This document shows, in pieces, positions 8,966 to 17,428 of a DNA stretch of 64,000 nt (positions are counted from its first letter, which is position 1; every line of letters starts with the position of its first letter). The DNA is from Salinicola avicenniae (GTDB lineage Bacteria > Pseudomonadota > Gammaproteobacteria > Pseudomonadales > Halomonadaceae). Location of the stretch: the NCBI RefSeq assembly GCF_023736115.1, contig NZ_JAKQZC010000002.1, forward strand, positions 310,001-374,000, read 5' to 3'. Below the pieces are notes generated by a model. The model was not told the origin of the DNA and ran no database searches. It was given only the letters and a program-made list of their open reading frames with translations. Made by a program: the position numbers and the translations under genes.

Positions 8966-9867
8966 GTCTTCGACTCTCCCTCTTGACCGACGGTAGCTTC
9001 CGACACCTCTCGATGCCAGCTTACGACCGTCTCGGCGACTTGCGCTACCGCTCGCGCCTCGAGATGCAGATGATGGCCGCCATCGAGCCGACGGCGTGAC
9101 AAGCGCGCGAGCTGCGCGCAGGCAGCGTCGTGCAACGGGCGGTCGCGCAGCACGCCGGTAGCCGCTTCGATCAGCAGCACTGGTGCGCTGACGGCGGCCA
9201 CTGCCGCCAGCATCTGAGCCGGTGTCCAGCGCAACAGCGAGGGCGCTCGCAGGCGTGGATCCATGCGCCAGCGAAAGCGACCCTCGACATCGCTGACGAG
9301 ATTGCGCGCGACGATCGGGCGCGCGGTGTCAGCATCGATAGGCGTTACGCCACCACGAACCCGGGCCTCAACGGCGGACTCGAGATCGACATACCCGCTG
9401 CCACCCCGAGTGCGCCGGCGGCGACGCGCATCCAGCGCCGAACGCAACTGAACGGCCGTCGCTTCCGGTTCGCCGGTCAGCGCCGCCAGGCCATCGAGCA
9501 ACACCAGCCGGGTAATCCGCTCCGGGTAGGTCGCGGCCAATAGCGTGGCAACACCCGCCCCCATGGAATGGCCAACGACAGTGACACTGTTCAGCGCCAT
9601 GGCATCGAGGAGATCCAGTACCGGAGCCAGATAGCCCCACAGTGGATAGTCCGCACCTTCGCCGCGTGGGCGGGACCGCCCATGCCCCGGCAGATCCAGC
9701 GCCACCAGCCGGATGCCTAGCGCCTCGACCAGCCGGGGCGCGAGACGCGAGAAAGAGGCGGCATTATCCAGCCAGCCGTGCAGCGCCAACCAGATCGGTG
9801 CCTCGCTATCACCCCAGGCGAGCGCGGCGACGCGGCCATCGTCAAACGTCAGTTCGACAGGCGTCAT
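8962..9867 (-). CDS. Alpha/beta hydrolase
   Basis: A 301-aa alpha/beta hydrolase. The oxyanion region LALHGWLDNAASF is near residue 30, the nucleophile motif GHSMGAG near residue 100 and a candidate catalytic histidine in DGGHHLHLEA near residue 270. An Arg-rich insertion (ARRRRRTRGG) is in the cap region. It overlaps the genes on both sides by 4 bp, forming one operon with a second hydrolase upstream and a patatin downstream. No lipoprotein or secretion signal is seen, so it is probably cytoplasmic. Substrate unknown. Confidence 0.88.
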   Translation of the reverse strand: MTPVELTFDDGRVAALAWGDSEAPIWLALHGWLDNAASFSRLAPRLVEALGIRLVALDLPGHGRSRPRGEGADYPLWGYLAPVLDLLDAMALNSVTVVGHSMGAGVATLLAATYPERITRLVLLDGLAALTGEPEATAVQLRSALDARRRRRTRGGSGYVDLESAVEARVRGGVTPIDADTARPIVARNLVSDVEGRFRWRMDPRLRAPSLLRWTPAQMLAAVAAVSAPVLLIEAATGVLRDRPLHDAACAQLARLSRRRLDGGHHLHLEARAVAQVAETVVSWHREVSEATVGQEGESKT

Positions 9868-10667
9868 GCCGACGCCTGCTTCAGTTCGGCAAGGACCTCG
9901 CGCAGCAACTGGCGAGTCTCCTCGGGATGTTCGAACGGAAACATGTGACCGCCGGGCACGCAGCGCACACGCACGCCCAGCCGTTCGAGCGCTCGCCGTC
10001 GCTCTGGCGTCAGCAGGTCGGATTGCTCGCCGGCAATCACCGTCAGCGGCACCGAGAGTCGTCGCAACACAGCCGACAGATGATCCGGCAAGTGGCGAAA
10101 TACCGCTGCTTCGGTTCGCGGCGCAAAACGCAGCTTCGTCGCGCCGTTATCGTCGATGTGAGTGGCACCGGTCACATAGTCCTGCATCGCCGTCTCGGTA
10201 AAGCCCTGAAAGAGCTTGCGCCGTCGCAGCGACCGCGCCATGGCATCGCGACTGGGCCAGACTTCTCGCCGACGCAGTGTCTTGCCGGCCGGCGTGACCC
10301 GATCGACGAAGCCGGCCAGCTTGGCGACCTTGAGCATCCAGGCGTCACGCCCCAGTAACAGCGGCGGATCGAGCGCGATCACTGCGCGGAATCGCTGCGG
10401 CGCATGGCGCGCCGCCATGATCGAGAGCACGCCGCCCATCGAGTGGCCGACGGCAACCACGGGCGAAGAGAGCGGCTCGATGGCGGCAAGATATTCATCA
10501 CGCAGCGCAAGCCAGTTGCGCCCCACGGGGAAGGCCGGGTCGTGGGCCAGCCGATCGAGCGGATGAAGCTCGACATCGGCTGCCAGCGGTGCCAGTAACG
10601 AGCGATAGCTAGCACCGGTAAAGCCGTTGGCATGGGCGAACACCAGAGGATAACGAGGCATCGACAT
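9864..10667 (-). CDS. Alpha/beta hydrolase
   Basis: A 267-aa alpha/beta hydrolase, first gene of the three-gene hydrolase operon. Seen: FAHANGFTGASYRSLL near the N terminus, the nucleophile elbow GHSMGGV near residue 75, and a C-terminal catalytic histidine in PGGHMFPFEHPEET. It is related in fold to its downstream neighbour but clearly diverged, so this is probably not a recent duplication. The promoter should lie in 10668-10788, shared divergently with the small membrane protein gene. Substrate unknown. Confidence 0.88.
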   Translation of the reverse strand: MSMPRYPLVFAHANGFTGASYRSLLAPLAADVELHPLDRLAHDPAFPVGRNWLALRDEYLAAIEPLSSPVVAVGHSMGGVLSIMAARHAPQRFRAVIALDPPLLLGRDAWMLKVAKLAGFVDRVTPAGKTLRRREVWPSRDAMARSLRRRKLFQGFTETAMQDYVTGATHIDDNGATKLRFAPRTEAAVFRHLPDHLSAVLRRLSVPLTVIAGEQSDLLTPERRRALERLGVRVRCVPGGHMFPFEHPEETRQLLREVLAELKQASA

Positions 10668-10788
10668 CTGAATTCCCTTAAACTGTCGCCGTCAAACGAA
10701 CGACCGACCCCGCCCGGGGCCCGTCGACGTACCGATTCCCGCTCGCGTCGACGCCGTTCACCCACTTCTTCGAAGCAAGGATTGTACC

Positions 10789-10899
10789 GTGCCTCGCAAA
10801 GGTTCTCAGCGTGATACCCGCCTGCGCAATCGCCTCTTCTGGTCCGTACTGATCGCCGCCCTCGTGGTCGGCTTCTGGCTGGTGCGAGGCGGAGACTGA
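10789..10899 (+). CDS. 36-aa single-span membrane peptide upstream of the AEC transporter
   Basis: A very short gene starting at GTG 10789 with an AAGG Shine-Dalgarno 8 bp upstream, ending TGA at 10897-10899. The peptide has a basic N terminus (MPRKGSQRDTRLRNRL) then one hydrophobic span (FWSVLIAALVVGFWLV) and ends RGGD. This positive-inside topology with a single transmembrane helix looks like a genuine small membrane protein. Its stop is 3 bp before the ATG of the AEC transporter, so the two are probably translationally coupled. Function unknown; a role as a transporter accessory is possible but only inferred from position. Confidence 0.6.
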   Translation: MPRKGSQRDTRLRNRLFWSVLIAALVVGFWLVRGGD

Positions 10900-10902
10900 C
10901 AC

Positions 10903-11850
10903 ATGGGTCTGCTGGCCGCTTTCACGCACACGCTGGAAATCACACTTCCCGTCTTTCTGATGGTCTTTCTCGGCCTCGCCCTCAAGCGCCTGGGCTGGAT
11001 CGACAGCCACTTCATCACCACGGCATCGATGCTGGTCTTCAAGGTAACGATGCCTGCCCTGCTTTTTCTCAGCATCATCAAGGCCGATCTCGGCCAGGCG
11101 CTGCAACCGACGCTGCTGATCTACTTCCTCGCCTATACCCTGGTCAGTTTTTTCCTCGCCTGGGGCTGGGCGATCTGGCGTTACCCACGAGTCGAGCGAG
11201 GCGTCTTCACCCAGGGCGCCTTCCGCGCCAATAACGGTATCGTCGGGCTGGCTCTGGCCGCCAGCCAGTATGGCGACTACGGCCTCTCCGTGGGCGGTAT
11301 TCTCGCCGGCGCCGTAATCGTGATCTACAACATCTTCTCGGTCATCATTCTCTCGCTCTACAGCGAGCACGCCGCCACCGATCTGCGAAGCCTGCTCAAG
11401 AATCTCGCCAAGAATCCACTGATCCTGAGCGTCGTCGCCGCGATTCCGTTCGCCCTGCTCGACATTCGTCTACCCGGCTGGATGATGACGTCAGGCGGCT
11501 ACCTCGCCGGCATGTCGCTGCCGCTCGGCCTGATCTGCATCGGCGGCACACTATCGGTCACCGCGTTCCGTGCCAGTAGCACGATTGCGCTGGACGCCAG
11601 TCTGTGGAAGCTGGTCTGGGTGCCCCTGTTCGGCGTACTGGGTGCGCTGGCCTGTGGCATCCAGGGGCCGGCACTGGGCATTTTGTTGCTGTATCTCGGC
11701 TGCCCCGCTGCCGCCGCGAGCTTCGTCATGGCCAAGGCGTTCAAGAGCAACGATAAGCTGGCCGCCAATATCATCGTGATCACCACATTCGGCTCGATGT
11801 TCACCCTGAGCCTGGGCCTGTTCCTGCTCAAGTGGCTGGGCCTGACATAG
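10903..11850 (+). CDS. AEC-family transporter (auxin efflux carrier superfamily)
   Basis: A 315-aa integral membrane protein with about ten hydrophobic helices in two halves, typical of the AEC family (malonate, malate or other organic acid permeases in bacteria). Family-like features are LPVFLMVFLGLALKRLGWID at the N terminus, a central RANNGIVGLALA motif and the C-terminal CPAAAASFVMAKAF, seen as NP-type substrate loops in this family. Directly downstream of a 36-aa membrane peptide. A strong hairpin terminator follows at 11895-11944. Substrate cannot be assigned from sequence. Confidence 0.92.
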   Translation: MGLLAAFTHTLEITLPVFLMVFLGLALKRLGWIDSHFITTASMLVFKVTMPALLFLSIIKADLGQALQPTLLIYFLAYTLVSFFLAWGWAIWRYPRVERGVFTQGAFRANNGIVGLALAASQYGDYGLSVGGILAGAVIVIYNIFSVIILSLYSEHAATDLRSLLKNLAKNPLILSVVAAIPFALLDIRLPGWMMTSGGYLAGMSLPLGLICIGGTLSVTAFRASSTIALDASLWKLVWVPLFGVLGALACGIQGPALGILLLYLGCPAAAASFVMAKAFKSNDKLAANIIVITTFGSMFTLSLGLFLLKWLGLT

Positions 11851-11894
11851 GCCCGCCCCCAGACGACGCCATTGTCTGCGCACGATAGACAAGT

Positions 11895-11944
11895 TACCGA
11901 CACGACAAGGGCCGCTCCGAGGAGCGGCCCTTGTCGTGTCGGTA
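11895..11944. terminator. Bidirectional terminator, perfect 24-bp inverted repeat
   Basis: Arms 11895-11918 and 11921-11944 are perfectly complementary over 24 bp with a 2-bp centre. It sits between two convergent genes (AEC transporter, ending 11850, and KGSADH, ending 12017), so it can end transcription from both sides. The perfection over 24 bp is unusual. Confidence 0.85.
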
Positions 11945-12016
11945 GCCGGCCTGTTCTTTTGCCGGCAGGTGGCGATCACCGTGCGGCGGTAACTGCCTTC
12001 CCTCTCGACTTTGGTA

Positions 12017-13594
12017 TCAGCTTTCGCGTTGGCCATCTACCAGACGGCGCAGGCCAAGCGGATTGCCTTCACGGGTGGCCTCGGGGAGCAGTGCGTCCGG
12101 TAGATCCTGATAGCAGACCGGACGCAGGAAGCGATAGATCGCCGCCGTGCCGACCGATGTGGTGCGCGAATCCGAGGTCGCCGGAAAGGGGCCGCCATGG
12201 ACCATCGCATCGCAGACCTCGACGCCGGTGGGCCAGCCATTGGCCATGACACGTCCAGCCTTGCGTTCCAGCGTCGGCAGTAGCGCTCGGGCCGCCTCTA
12301 GGTCGGCATCATCCATCTGTAGCGTTGCCGTGAGCTGACCTTCCAGCGCTTCGGCTACCCGCTTAACTTCGGCGGCATCGCGACAGGCGACGACCAGTGA
12401 AGAGGCACCGAAGACCTCGGCCTGCAGGGCCTCGTCGGTGATCACATCCTCGCCCTTGGCGACGAACAGCGCCGGGCGGCAGCGATTCGGTCCGTCGCCT
12501 TCCTGGCCCCGCGCAACCTCGCGCACCTTATCATTGCCGGCGAATGCCGACACGCCGTGCTCATAAGCATCGTGGATGCCGGGCGTCAGCATGGTCAGTG
12601 CCTGCGCACCGCTCAGGGCACTAGCAGCAGCCTCGACGAAAGCGTCGAGCGCCGGCCCTTCGATACCCACGACCAGACCGGGGTTCGTACAGAACTGCCC
12701 TGCGCCCATGTTGAGCGAGTTGACGAATGCCTCACCCAGCGCCTTGCCGCGCGACTCCAGCGCCGCCGGCAGCAGGAAGACCGGGTTGATGCTGCTCATC
12801 TCGGCGTAGAAGGGAATTGGCTCGGGCCGCTGCTGAGCCAGGCTCCAAAGCGCCAGCCCACCCTTGCGGGAGCCGGTGAAACCGGCAGCCTTGATGCGCG
12901 GGTCCGCAACCAGCGCCTGGCCGGCCTCGAGACCGGAGTCGTGGATCAGCGAGAACACTCCCTCTGGCAGCCCGCATTTGGCGACCGCCGCCTGGATAGC
13001 GCGGCCGACGAGCTCACAGGTACCGGGATGCGCCGGATGCGCCTTGACGACTACCGGACAGCCTGCGGCCAGTGCGGAAGCGGTATCGCCACCAGCGACC
13101 GAGAACGCCAGCGGGAAGTTGCTGGCACCGAAGACGGCAACCGGACCCAGCGCGATATGCCGCTGGCGCAAGTCGACCCGCGGCAGCGGCTGGCGATCCG
13201 GCAACGCCGGATCGACGCGAACGTCCAGCCACTCGCCATCGCGCACGACGCGAGCGAACAGGCGTAGCTGACCGCAGGTGCGGCCGCGCTCGCCCTGAAT
13301 GCGTGCCTGAGGCAGGCCGGATTCCGCCACGGCGCGTTCGATCAGCGCATCACCGAGGCCCTCGATTTCGTCTGCCACGGTTTCGAGGAAAGTCGCACGC
13401 GCCGACGGGGCGGTCTCGCGATAGCTGTCGAAGGCGGACCAGGCCAGCTCGCAGGCGCGAGCCACATCGGCAGGCGTGCCGCCGGGAAACTCGGGCGAGA
13501 GACGCTCGCCGGTGGCCGGATTGATCGCGACGACGGGATCTCGACTGCCCTTGACCGTCTGGGCGCCGATCAGTAGTTCGCCAGTCAGATTCAC
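12017..13594 (-). CDS. Alpha-ketoglutaric semialdehyde dehydrogenase (2,5-dioxovalerate dehydrogenase)
   Basis: NADP/NAD-dependent aldehyde dehydrogenase, last step of oxidative uronate/aldarate catabolism: 2-oxoglutarate semialdehyde to 2-oxoglutarate. It has 525 aa from a GTG at 13594, preceded by an excellent AAGGAGG; a longer in-frame start at 13666 has no such signal. Seen: [19 protein letters not shown], the cofactor-region FTGSRKGG, and the catalytic cysteine in [11 protein letters not shown]. This divergent class of ALDH is typical of KGSADH enzymes. It is the distal gene of the uronate operon, directly after the GntR regulator, and the context supports the substrate assignment. Confidence 0.9.
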   Translation of the reverse strand: MNLTGELLIGAQTVKGSRDPVVAINPATGERLSPEFPGGTPADVARACELAWSAFDSYRETAPSARATFLETVADEIEGLGDALIERAVAESGLPQARIQGERGRTCGQLRLFARVVRDGEWLDVRVDPALPDRQPLPRVDLRQRHIALGPVAVFGASNFPLAFSVAGGDTASALAAGCPVVVKAHPAHPGTCELVGRAIQAAVAKCGLPEGVFSLIHDSGLEAGQALVADPRIKAAGFTGSRKGGLALWSLAQQRPEPIPFYAEMSSINPVFLLPAALESRGKALGEAFVNSLNMGAGQFCTNPGLVVGIEGPALDAFVEAAASALSGAQALTMLTPGIHDAYEHGVSAFAGNDKVREVARGQEGDGPNRCRPALFVAKGEDVITDEALQAEVFGASSLVVACRDAAEVKRVAEALEGQLTATLQMDDADLEAARALLPTLERKAGRVMANGWPTGVEVCDAMVHGGPFPATSDSRTTSVGTAAIYRFLRPVCYQDLPDALLPEATREGNPLGLRRLVDGQRES

Positions 13595-13711
13595 GTTTCC
13601 TCCTTGGATAGAAGTGAGATATCGATGCGCCACCCGACCGCAGAACGGCGTGGCAGAGCATGTCACCGCCTATCGAATATCGTCGAACGCCGCTGCGCCA
13701 CAACCCTCGGG

Positions 13712-14455
13712 TCAGGCGCCGGCACCTTCCTGATAGGCAGCGTAGTTCTCGTAGGCCCGCTGGAGATGGCGATGCATGGCATCGTGCGCGGCTTCGCGCT
13801 GGCCCGCGACGATGGCCTGCAAAACGTCGGCATGCTCGCGCGCCACCCTTTCAAGATAGTAAGCCAAGGCCGCCGGGTCGAGTTCCACGGCCAACAATTT
13901 CGTCCGCGGGATCGCCCCCTCATTGAGCTGATCGTAGAGCGAGACGAAGAACGGATTGTGTGTCGCTTCGACGACGGCGCGATGAAAGACGTAGTCCTCA
14001 TGGCGTGCCTGACTGCCGCTTTCGCAGGCGGCCAGGAACTCGGCATGCGCCGCCTCGAGCGCGGCGACATCCGCCTCGGTACGTCGCACGGCCGCCAGTG
14101 CGGCCGCTTCGGCGTCCAGCGTCATGCGCAGCTCGAGCACGTGAAGGATATCTTCCGCCGTGGTGGCGCTGATCCGGCGCACGGGAAACGCCCGCTCCGG
14201 CGCGGAACGCAGCACGCGCGTGCCGATGCCCCGCCGCGTCTCGACCAGCCCCATCGACTTCAGATGCGCAATCGCCTCGCGCACGGCCGTGCGGCTGACG
14301 CCGAACATCTCGCATAGCTGGCTTTCAGTCGGCAGCTTGTCCCCTACCGCGATACGCCCCTGGGTGATCAGGGATTCGAGCTGCCGGGCGATCTGACGAG
14401 ACAGGCTCTCCTGCGTCGATATGCGTTTGATCTCCCAGGCCTTGGTCTGCTCCAT
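13712..14455 (-). CDS. GntR-family regulator, FCD (FadR) subfamily, in the uronate operon
   Basis: A 247-aa regulator from the ATG at 14455 (GAGGTA 8 bp upstream); an upstream ATG at 14497 would add 14 residues. The N-terminal GntR winged helix is in GDKLPTESQLCEMFGVSRTAVREA and the C-terminal all-helical FCD effector domain occupies about residues 95-235, with the ligand/metal-binding residues expected in ELRMTLDAEAA and HRAVVEATHNP. It is encoded inside the uronate operon, so it probably senses a uronate or aldarate. FCD regulators favour TNGT-N3-ACNA sites, and such a site is present at 23316-23328. Confidence 0.9.
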   Translation of the reverse strand: MEQTKAWEIKRISTQESLSRQIARQLESLITQGRIAVGDKLPTESQLCEMFGVSRTAVREAIAHLKSMGLVETRRGIGTRVLRSAPERAFPVRRISATTAEDILHVLELRMTLDAEAAALAAVRRTEADVAALEAAHAEFLAACESGSQARHEDYVFHRAVVEATHNPFFVSLYDQLNEGAIPRTKLLAVELDPAALAYYLERVAREHADVLQAIVAGQREAAHDAMHRHLQRAYENYAAYQEGAGA

Positions 14456-14629
14456 CGTCTTGCCTACCTCATCGGTGCTATCGCTCGATGATGGCAATGC
14501 CGGCCTGACTGTCAGGCTCGCACCGCCGCCACCGCTGTCTGATGTTTCAAGGCGATACCCTAACAGATCGGCAGCCCCGCGCTGCCGCCATTCGTCTTCC
14601 GGGCGTCCTGGCGCATGGCCGAGGCACGC

Positions 14630-15430
14630 TCACTCGTCGTCGGGATGCCCCTGAGCGACGAATTTGCCGCCCTGATAGCGCACCGCGGGGTCATCCGGAG
14701 ACTGCGGCGGCGCGGCCCGTTCGACCTCGGCTCGCCACGGGGCCGAACTTTCCCGCGGCACCCAGCCGAGAAACCGGGCGTGACGGTTATCCCACCACTG
14801 CTCATCGTTGTCGGAGGCCCCGTAGACCACCGTGCAACCCAGCTGCGGTGCCTGAAACGCGCGTTCGAGCAGGGCCACGAAATCCTCGACGCCGAGCCAG
14901 GTTGCCAGCATGCGCGGATCTTTGGGCTGCGGAAAGCAGGAGCCGATGCGCACGCTCAGTGTCTCGACGGCAAACTTGTCGTGGTAGAGGCTGGCCAGGT
15001 CCTCGCCGAAGCACTTGGAGAGCCCATAGAGCGAATCCGGGCGGTGCGGCACCTGGTTATCAAGGCGCGTGGTGCGTTCGTAAAAACCGATCGTGTGATT
15101 GGAACTCGCGAAGACCACCCGAGGCTTGCCCTGCTTGCGCGCCGCTTCGTAGAGATTGTAAGCCCCCACGATATTGGCCTGGAGAATCCCCTCCCAGGGT
15201 TTCTCGACCGAGATGCCGCCGAGATGCACGATACCGTCGCAGCCGGCGACCAGGTCTTCAACCGCGCCGGCATCCGATAGCTCGCAGCCGACGATCTCCT
15301 CGTGCGCGGCCGCTTCGCCCAGATCGGCGATATCGGAAAGCCGGACCTGCTCGGCCAGACGCCCTAGATGCGGACGAATCGCCTGTCCGACGCCGCCGGC
15401 GGCCCCAGTGACTAGTAGTCGTTTCAACAT
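14630..15430 (-). CDS. udh: Uronate dehydrogenase (NAD-dependent)
   Basis: Short-chain dehydrogenase/epimerase-fold enzyme that oxidises D-glucuronate or D-galacturonate to the aldaro-lactone. It has 266 aa, the usual length. Seen: Rossmann motif VTGAAGGVGQAIRPHL at residues 7-22, the characteristic SSNHTIGFYERTT stretch near residue 110 and the catalytic YGLSK near residue 135, with NAD-binding aspartate in RLSDIAD. It lies between the TRAP large permease and the GntR regulator in one transcription unit. The neighbouring TRAP system and KGSADH strongly support uronate as substrate. Confidence 0.93.
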   Translation of the reverse strand: MLKRLLVTGAAGGVGQAIRPHLGRLAEQVRLSDIADLGEAAAHEEIVGCELSDAGAVEDLVAGCDGIVHLGGISVEKPWEGILQANIVGAYNLYEAARKQGKPRVVFASSNHTIGFYERTTRLDNQVPHRPDSLYGLSKCFGEDLASLYHDKFAVETLSVRIGSCFPQPKDPRMLATWLGVEDFVALLERAFQAPQLGCTVVYGASDNDEQWWDNRHARFLGWVPRESSAPWRAEVERAAPPQSPDDPAVRYQGGKFVAQGHPDDE

Positions 15431-15512
15431 GATGCGTCTCCTTTAGCGATCCTGCGCACGCCCCGCCGCCAAGTCGCGACCGGCGCGTGCCAAATGTGTC
15501 GGGCAGCAACGG

Positions 15513-16805
15513 CTAGCCACCAAGCCCCTGCAACCAATCCGGCAAGGCCAGCGAGACCGACGGTACATAGGTCACCAACATCAGCACCACGAACAGAGCC
15601 AGGTAGAACGGCCAGATCGTCTTCACTGTCTGCTCGATCTTGATGCCACCGATCGCGCTGCCGACGAACAGGCAGCCGCCCACCGGCGGCGTGCAGAGCC
15701 CGACCCCGAGATTCATCATCATCATGATGCCGAACTGGATCGGGTCCATGCCGAACTGCTGGGCCACGGGCAGGAAGATCGGGGTGCAGATCAGAATCAG
15801 TGGCGCCATGTCCATGATCATGCCCAGCGCCAGCAGCAGCAGGTTGAGCATCAGCAGCACGACGATCGGATTGTCCGAGACCGATGTCAGGCCGTCGGCC
15901 AACAGTTGCGGCACGTTGTAGAGGGCCAGCAGATAGGAAAAGGCCGAGGCACAACCGACCAGAATCATGACCAGCGCCGTCGTCTTGACCGCCTGGTAGA
16001 CCGCTTTCTTGAACGGCTCCCAGCGCAGCTCCCGGTAGACGAGACCGGTCACGACGATGGCGTATATCGCGCCGAACGCACCGGATTCCGTCACGGTCAG
16101 AATGCCCGACAACACCCCGCCGACGATGATGACCGCCGTCATCAGTCCCGGTAACGAAGCGAAGAAACTCACGAACAGCGCCTCCCAGCCCGGGAAGGTC
16201 TCGCCGCCATAACCGCGCTTGACCGCCACCACGTAGGCCGCGACAGCCAATGCCAGACACATCAGAATGCCCGGCACGATCCCCGCGACGAACAACTGGG
16301 TGACCGAAATGCCCCCGCCCGCAGCCACCGCATAAAGAATCATGTTGTGACTGGGCGGAATCACCACGCCAGCGATCGACGACGTCACCGTGACATTGAC
16401 CGCATAGTCGGTGTCGTAGCCCTTCTCCTTCATGACCGGAATCAGGATCGAGCCTAGCGCCGACGTATCGGCCACGGCGGAGCCGGAGATGCCGCCGAAC
16501 AGCATGGAAGACGTCACGTTGACCATGCCGAGGCCCCCGCGCATGCGTCCGACCGCCGCCGAGGCAAAGCGCACCAGACGGCGGGAGATGCCGCCGTGAA
16601 GCATCAGCTCACCGGCAAAGATGAAAAACGGAATGGCCAGCAGCGAGAAGACCGAGATGCCCGAAATAATGCGCTGAAAGCCGACAAACAGCGGCAGCCC
16701 CTCGTAGAGAAAGGTCACGATCGACGCCAGCCCGACCGCAAAGGCGATCGGCGCACCGACGACCAATCCCACGACGAAAACACCGAAAAGTATGGCCAGT
16801 CCCAT
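15513..16805 (-). CDS. TRAP transporter large permease subunit (DctM), uronate operon
   Basis: A 430-aa DctM-family protein with about 12 hydrophobic helices, the ion-coupled translocation subunit of a tripartite ATP-independent periplasmic transporter. Family features include the N-terminal IAFAVGLASI, the FIFAGELMLHGGISRRLV stretch near residue 65, GGISGSAVADTSALGSILIPVM near 110 and VVIPPSHNMILYAV near 155. It starts 3 bp after the DctQ stop. Its neighbours (Udh and KGSADH) point to glucuronate/galacturonate import. Confidence 0.95.
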   Translation of the reverse strand: MGLAILFGVFVVGLVVGAPIAFAVGLASIVTFLYEGLPLFVGFQRIISGISVFSLLAIPFFIFAGELMLHGGISRRLVRFASAAVGRMRGGLGMVNVTSSMLFGGISGSAVADTSALGSILIPVMKEKGYDTDYAVNVTVTSSIAGVVIPPSHNMILYAVAAGGGISVTQLFVAGIVPGILMCLALAVAAYVVAVKRGYGGETFPGWEALFVSFFASLPGLMTAVIIVGGVLSGILTVTESGAFGAIYAIVVTGLVYRELRWEPFKKAVYQAVKTTALVMILVGCASAFSYLLALYNVPQLLADGLTSVSDNPIVVLLMLNLLLLALGMIMDMAPLILICTPIFLPVAQQFGMDPIQFGIMMMMNLGVGLCTPPVGGCLFVGSAIGGIKIEQTVKTIWPFYLALFVVLMLVTYVPSVSLALPDWLQGLGG

Positions 16806-16808
16806 GAG

Positions 16809-17324
16809 TCAGCTCCCTGCTCGACCGGAACGCAGCATGCGCTGCAACAGATTGGCCACGGTGAAGACCACCATGAGCCCCCCGCAGATCACCAGCGGCA
16901 AGGCACGCCAGCTCTCCGACAGCCCGAGCATCGGAATCGGGCGTCCGACGTTGTTCATCACCATGAGCCAGCCCTGCCAGGCCATGAAGGCGCCGAACAG
17001 CAACACGAAGCCATCGGCGATCGCATGCATCACGATCCGCGGTATGCGCGGCGCGCCCTCGCGCAGAAAATCGATACTCAGATGGGAGTTGAAGCGTACC
17101 CCCGCCGCGGCCCCCAGGCAGGTGATGTAGACGACGATGAGCAGAGAGGACTGCTCGATCCAGGTCGGCGTGTCATTAAGCACATAGCGCCCGAAGACCA
17201 ACCAACCGAATGACAGAATGAGAAAGACCAGCAGCACACCGGCAACGATCAGACACAGCCGCGCCAGACCGTCCAGCACCCGGTCGAGCCCGTGGCTCCC
17301 GGCAGTACTCGAGACGTTATCCAC
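16809..17324 (-). CDS. TRAP transporter small permease subunit (DctQ), uronate operon
   Basis: A 171-aa DctQ-family protein with four hydrophobic helices. Conserved-looking segments are GRYVLNDTPTWIEQSSLLIVV near residue 45 and FNSHLSIDFL near residue 80. The start is set at GTG 17324 (MDNVSSTAG); the frame is open to a TTG at 17378, and neither has a strong Shine-Dalgarno, so the start is uncertain. A hairpin between dctP and this gene (17390-17413) may lower its expression relative to the binding protein. Confidence 0.9.
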   Translation of the reverse strand: MDNVSSTAGSHGLDRVLDGLARLCLIVAGVLLVFLILSFGWLVFGRYVLNDTPTWIEQSSLLIVVYITCLGAAAGVRFNSHLSIDFLREGAPRIPRIVMHAIADGFVLLFGAFMAWQGWLMVMNNVGRPIPMLGLSESWRALPLVICGGLMVVFTVANLLQRMLRSGRAGS

Positions 17325-17389
17325 GATGGAGCCCCTGTGTTCGAGAAGCGGGCCGCCCGATGACCGGCGGCCCGACAAAGACGGAAAGA

Positions 17390-17413
17390 CGAGCCCCTGT
17401 CGTCAGGGGCTCG
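17390..17413 (-). terminator. Intra-operon hairpin / attenuator between dctP and dctQ
   Basis: A perfect 10-bp stem (arms 17390-17399 and 17404-17413) with a 4-base loop. In the transcribed leftward direction it is followed by a pyrimidine-rich, T-rich run (TCTTTCCGTCTTTG). It lies 16 bp beyond the dctP stop codon region and before dctQ. Such a partial terminator would give more binding protein than permease, a known pattern in binding-protein-dependent transporters; the function here is inferred. Confidence 0.65.
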
Positions 17414-17428
17414 CCGGAAACCCGACGC

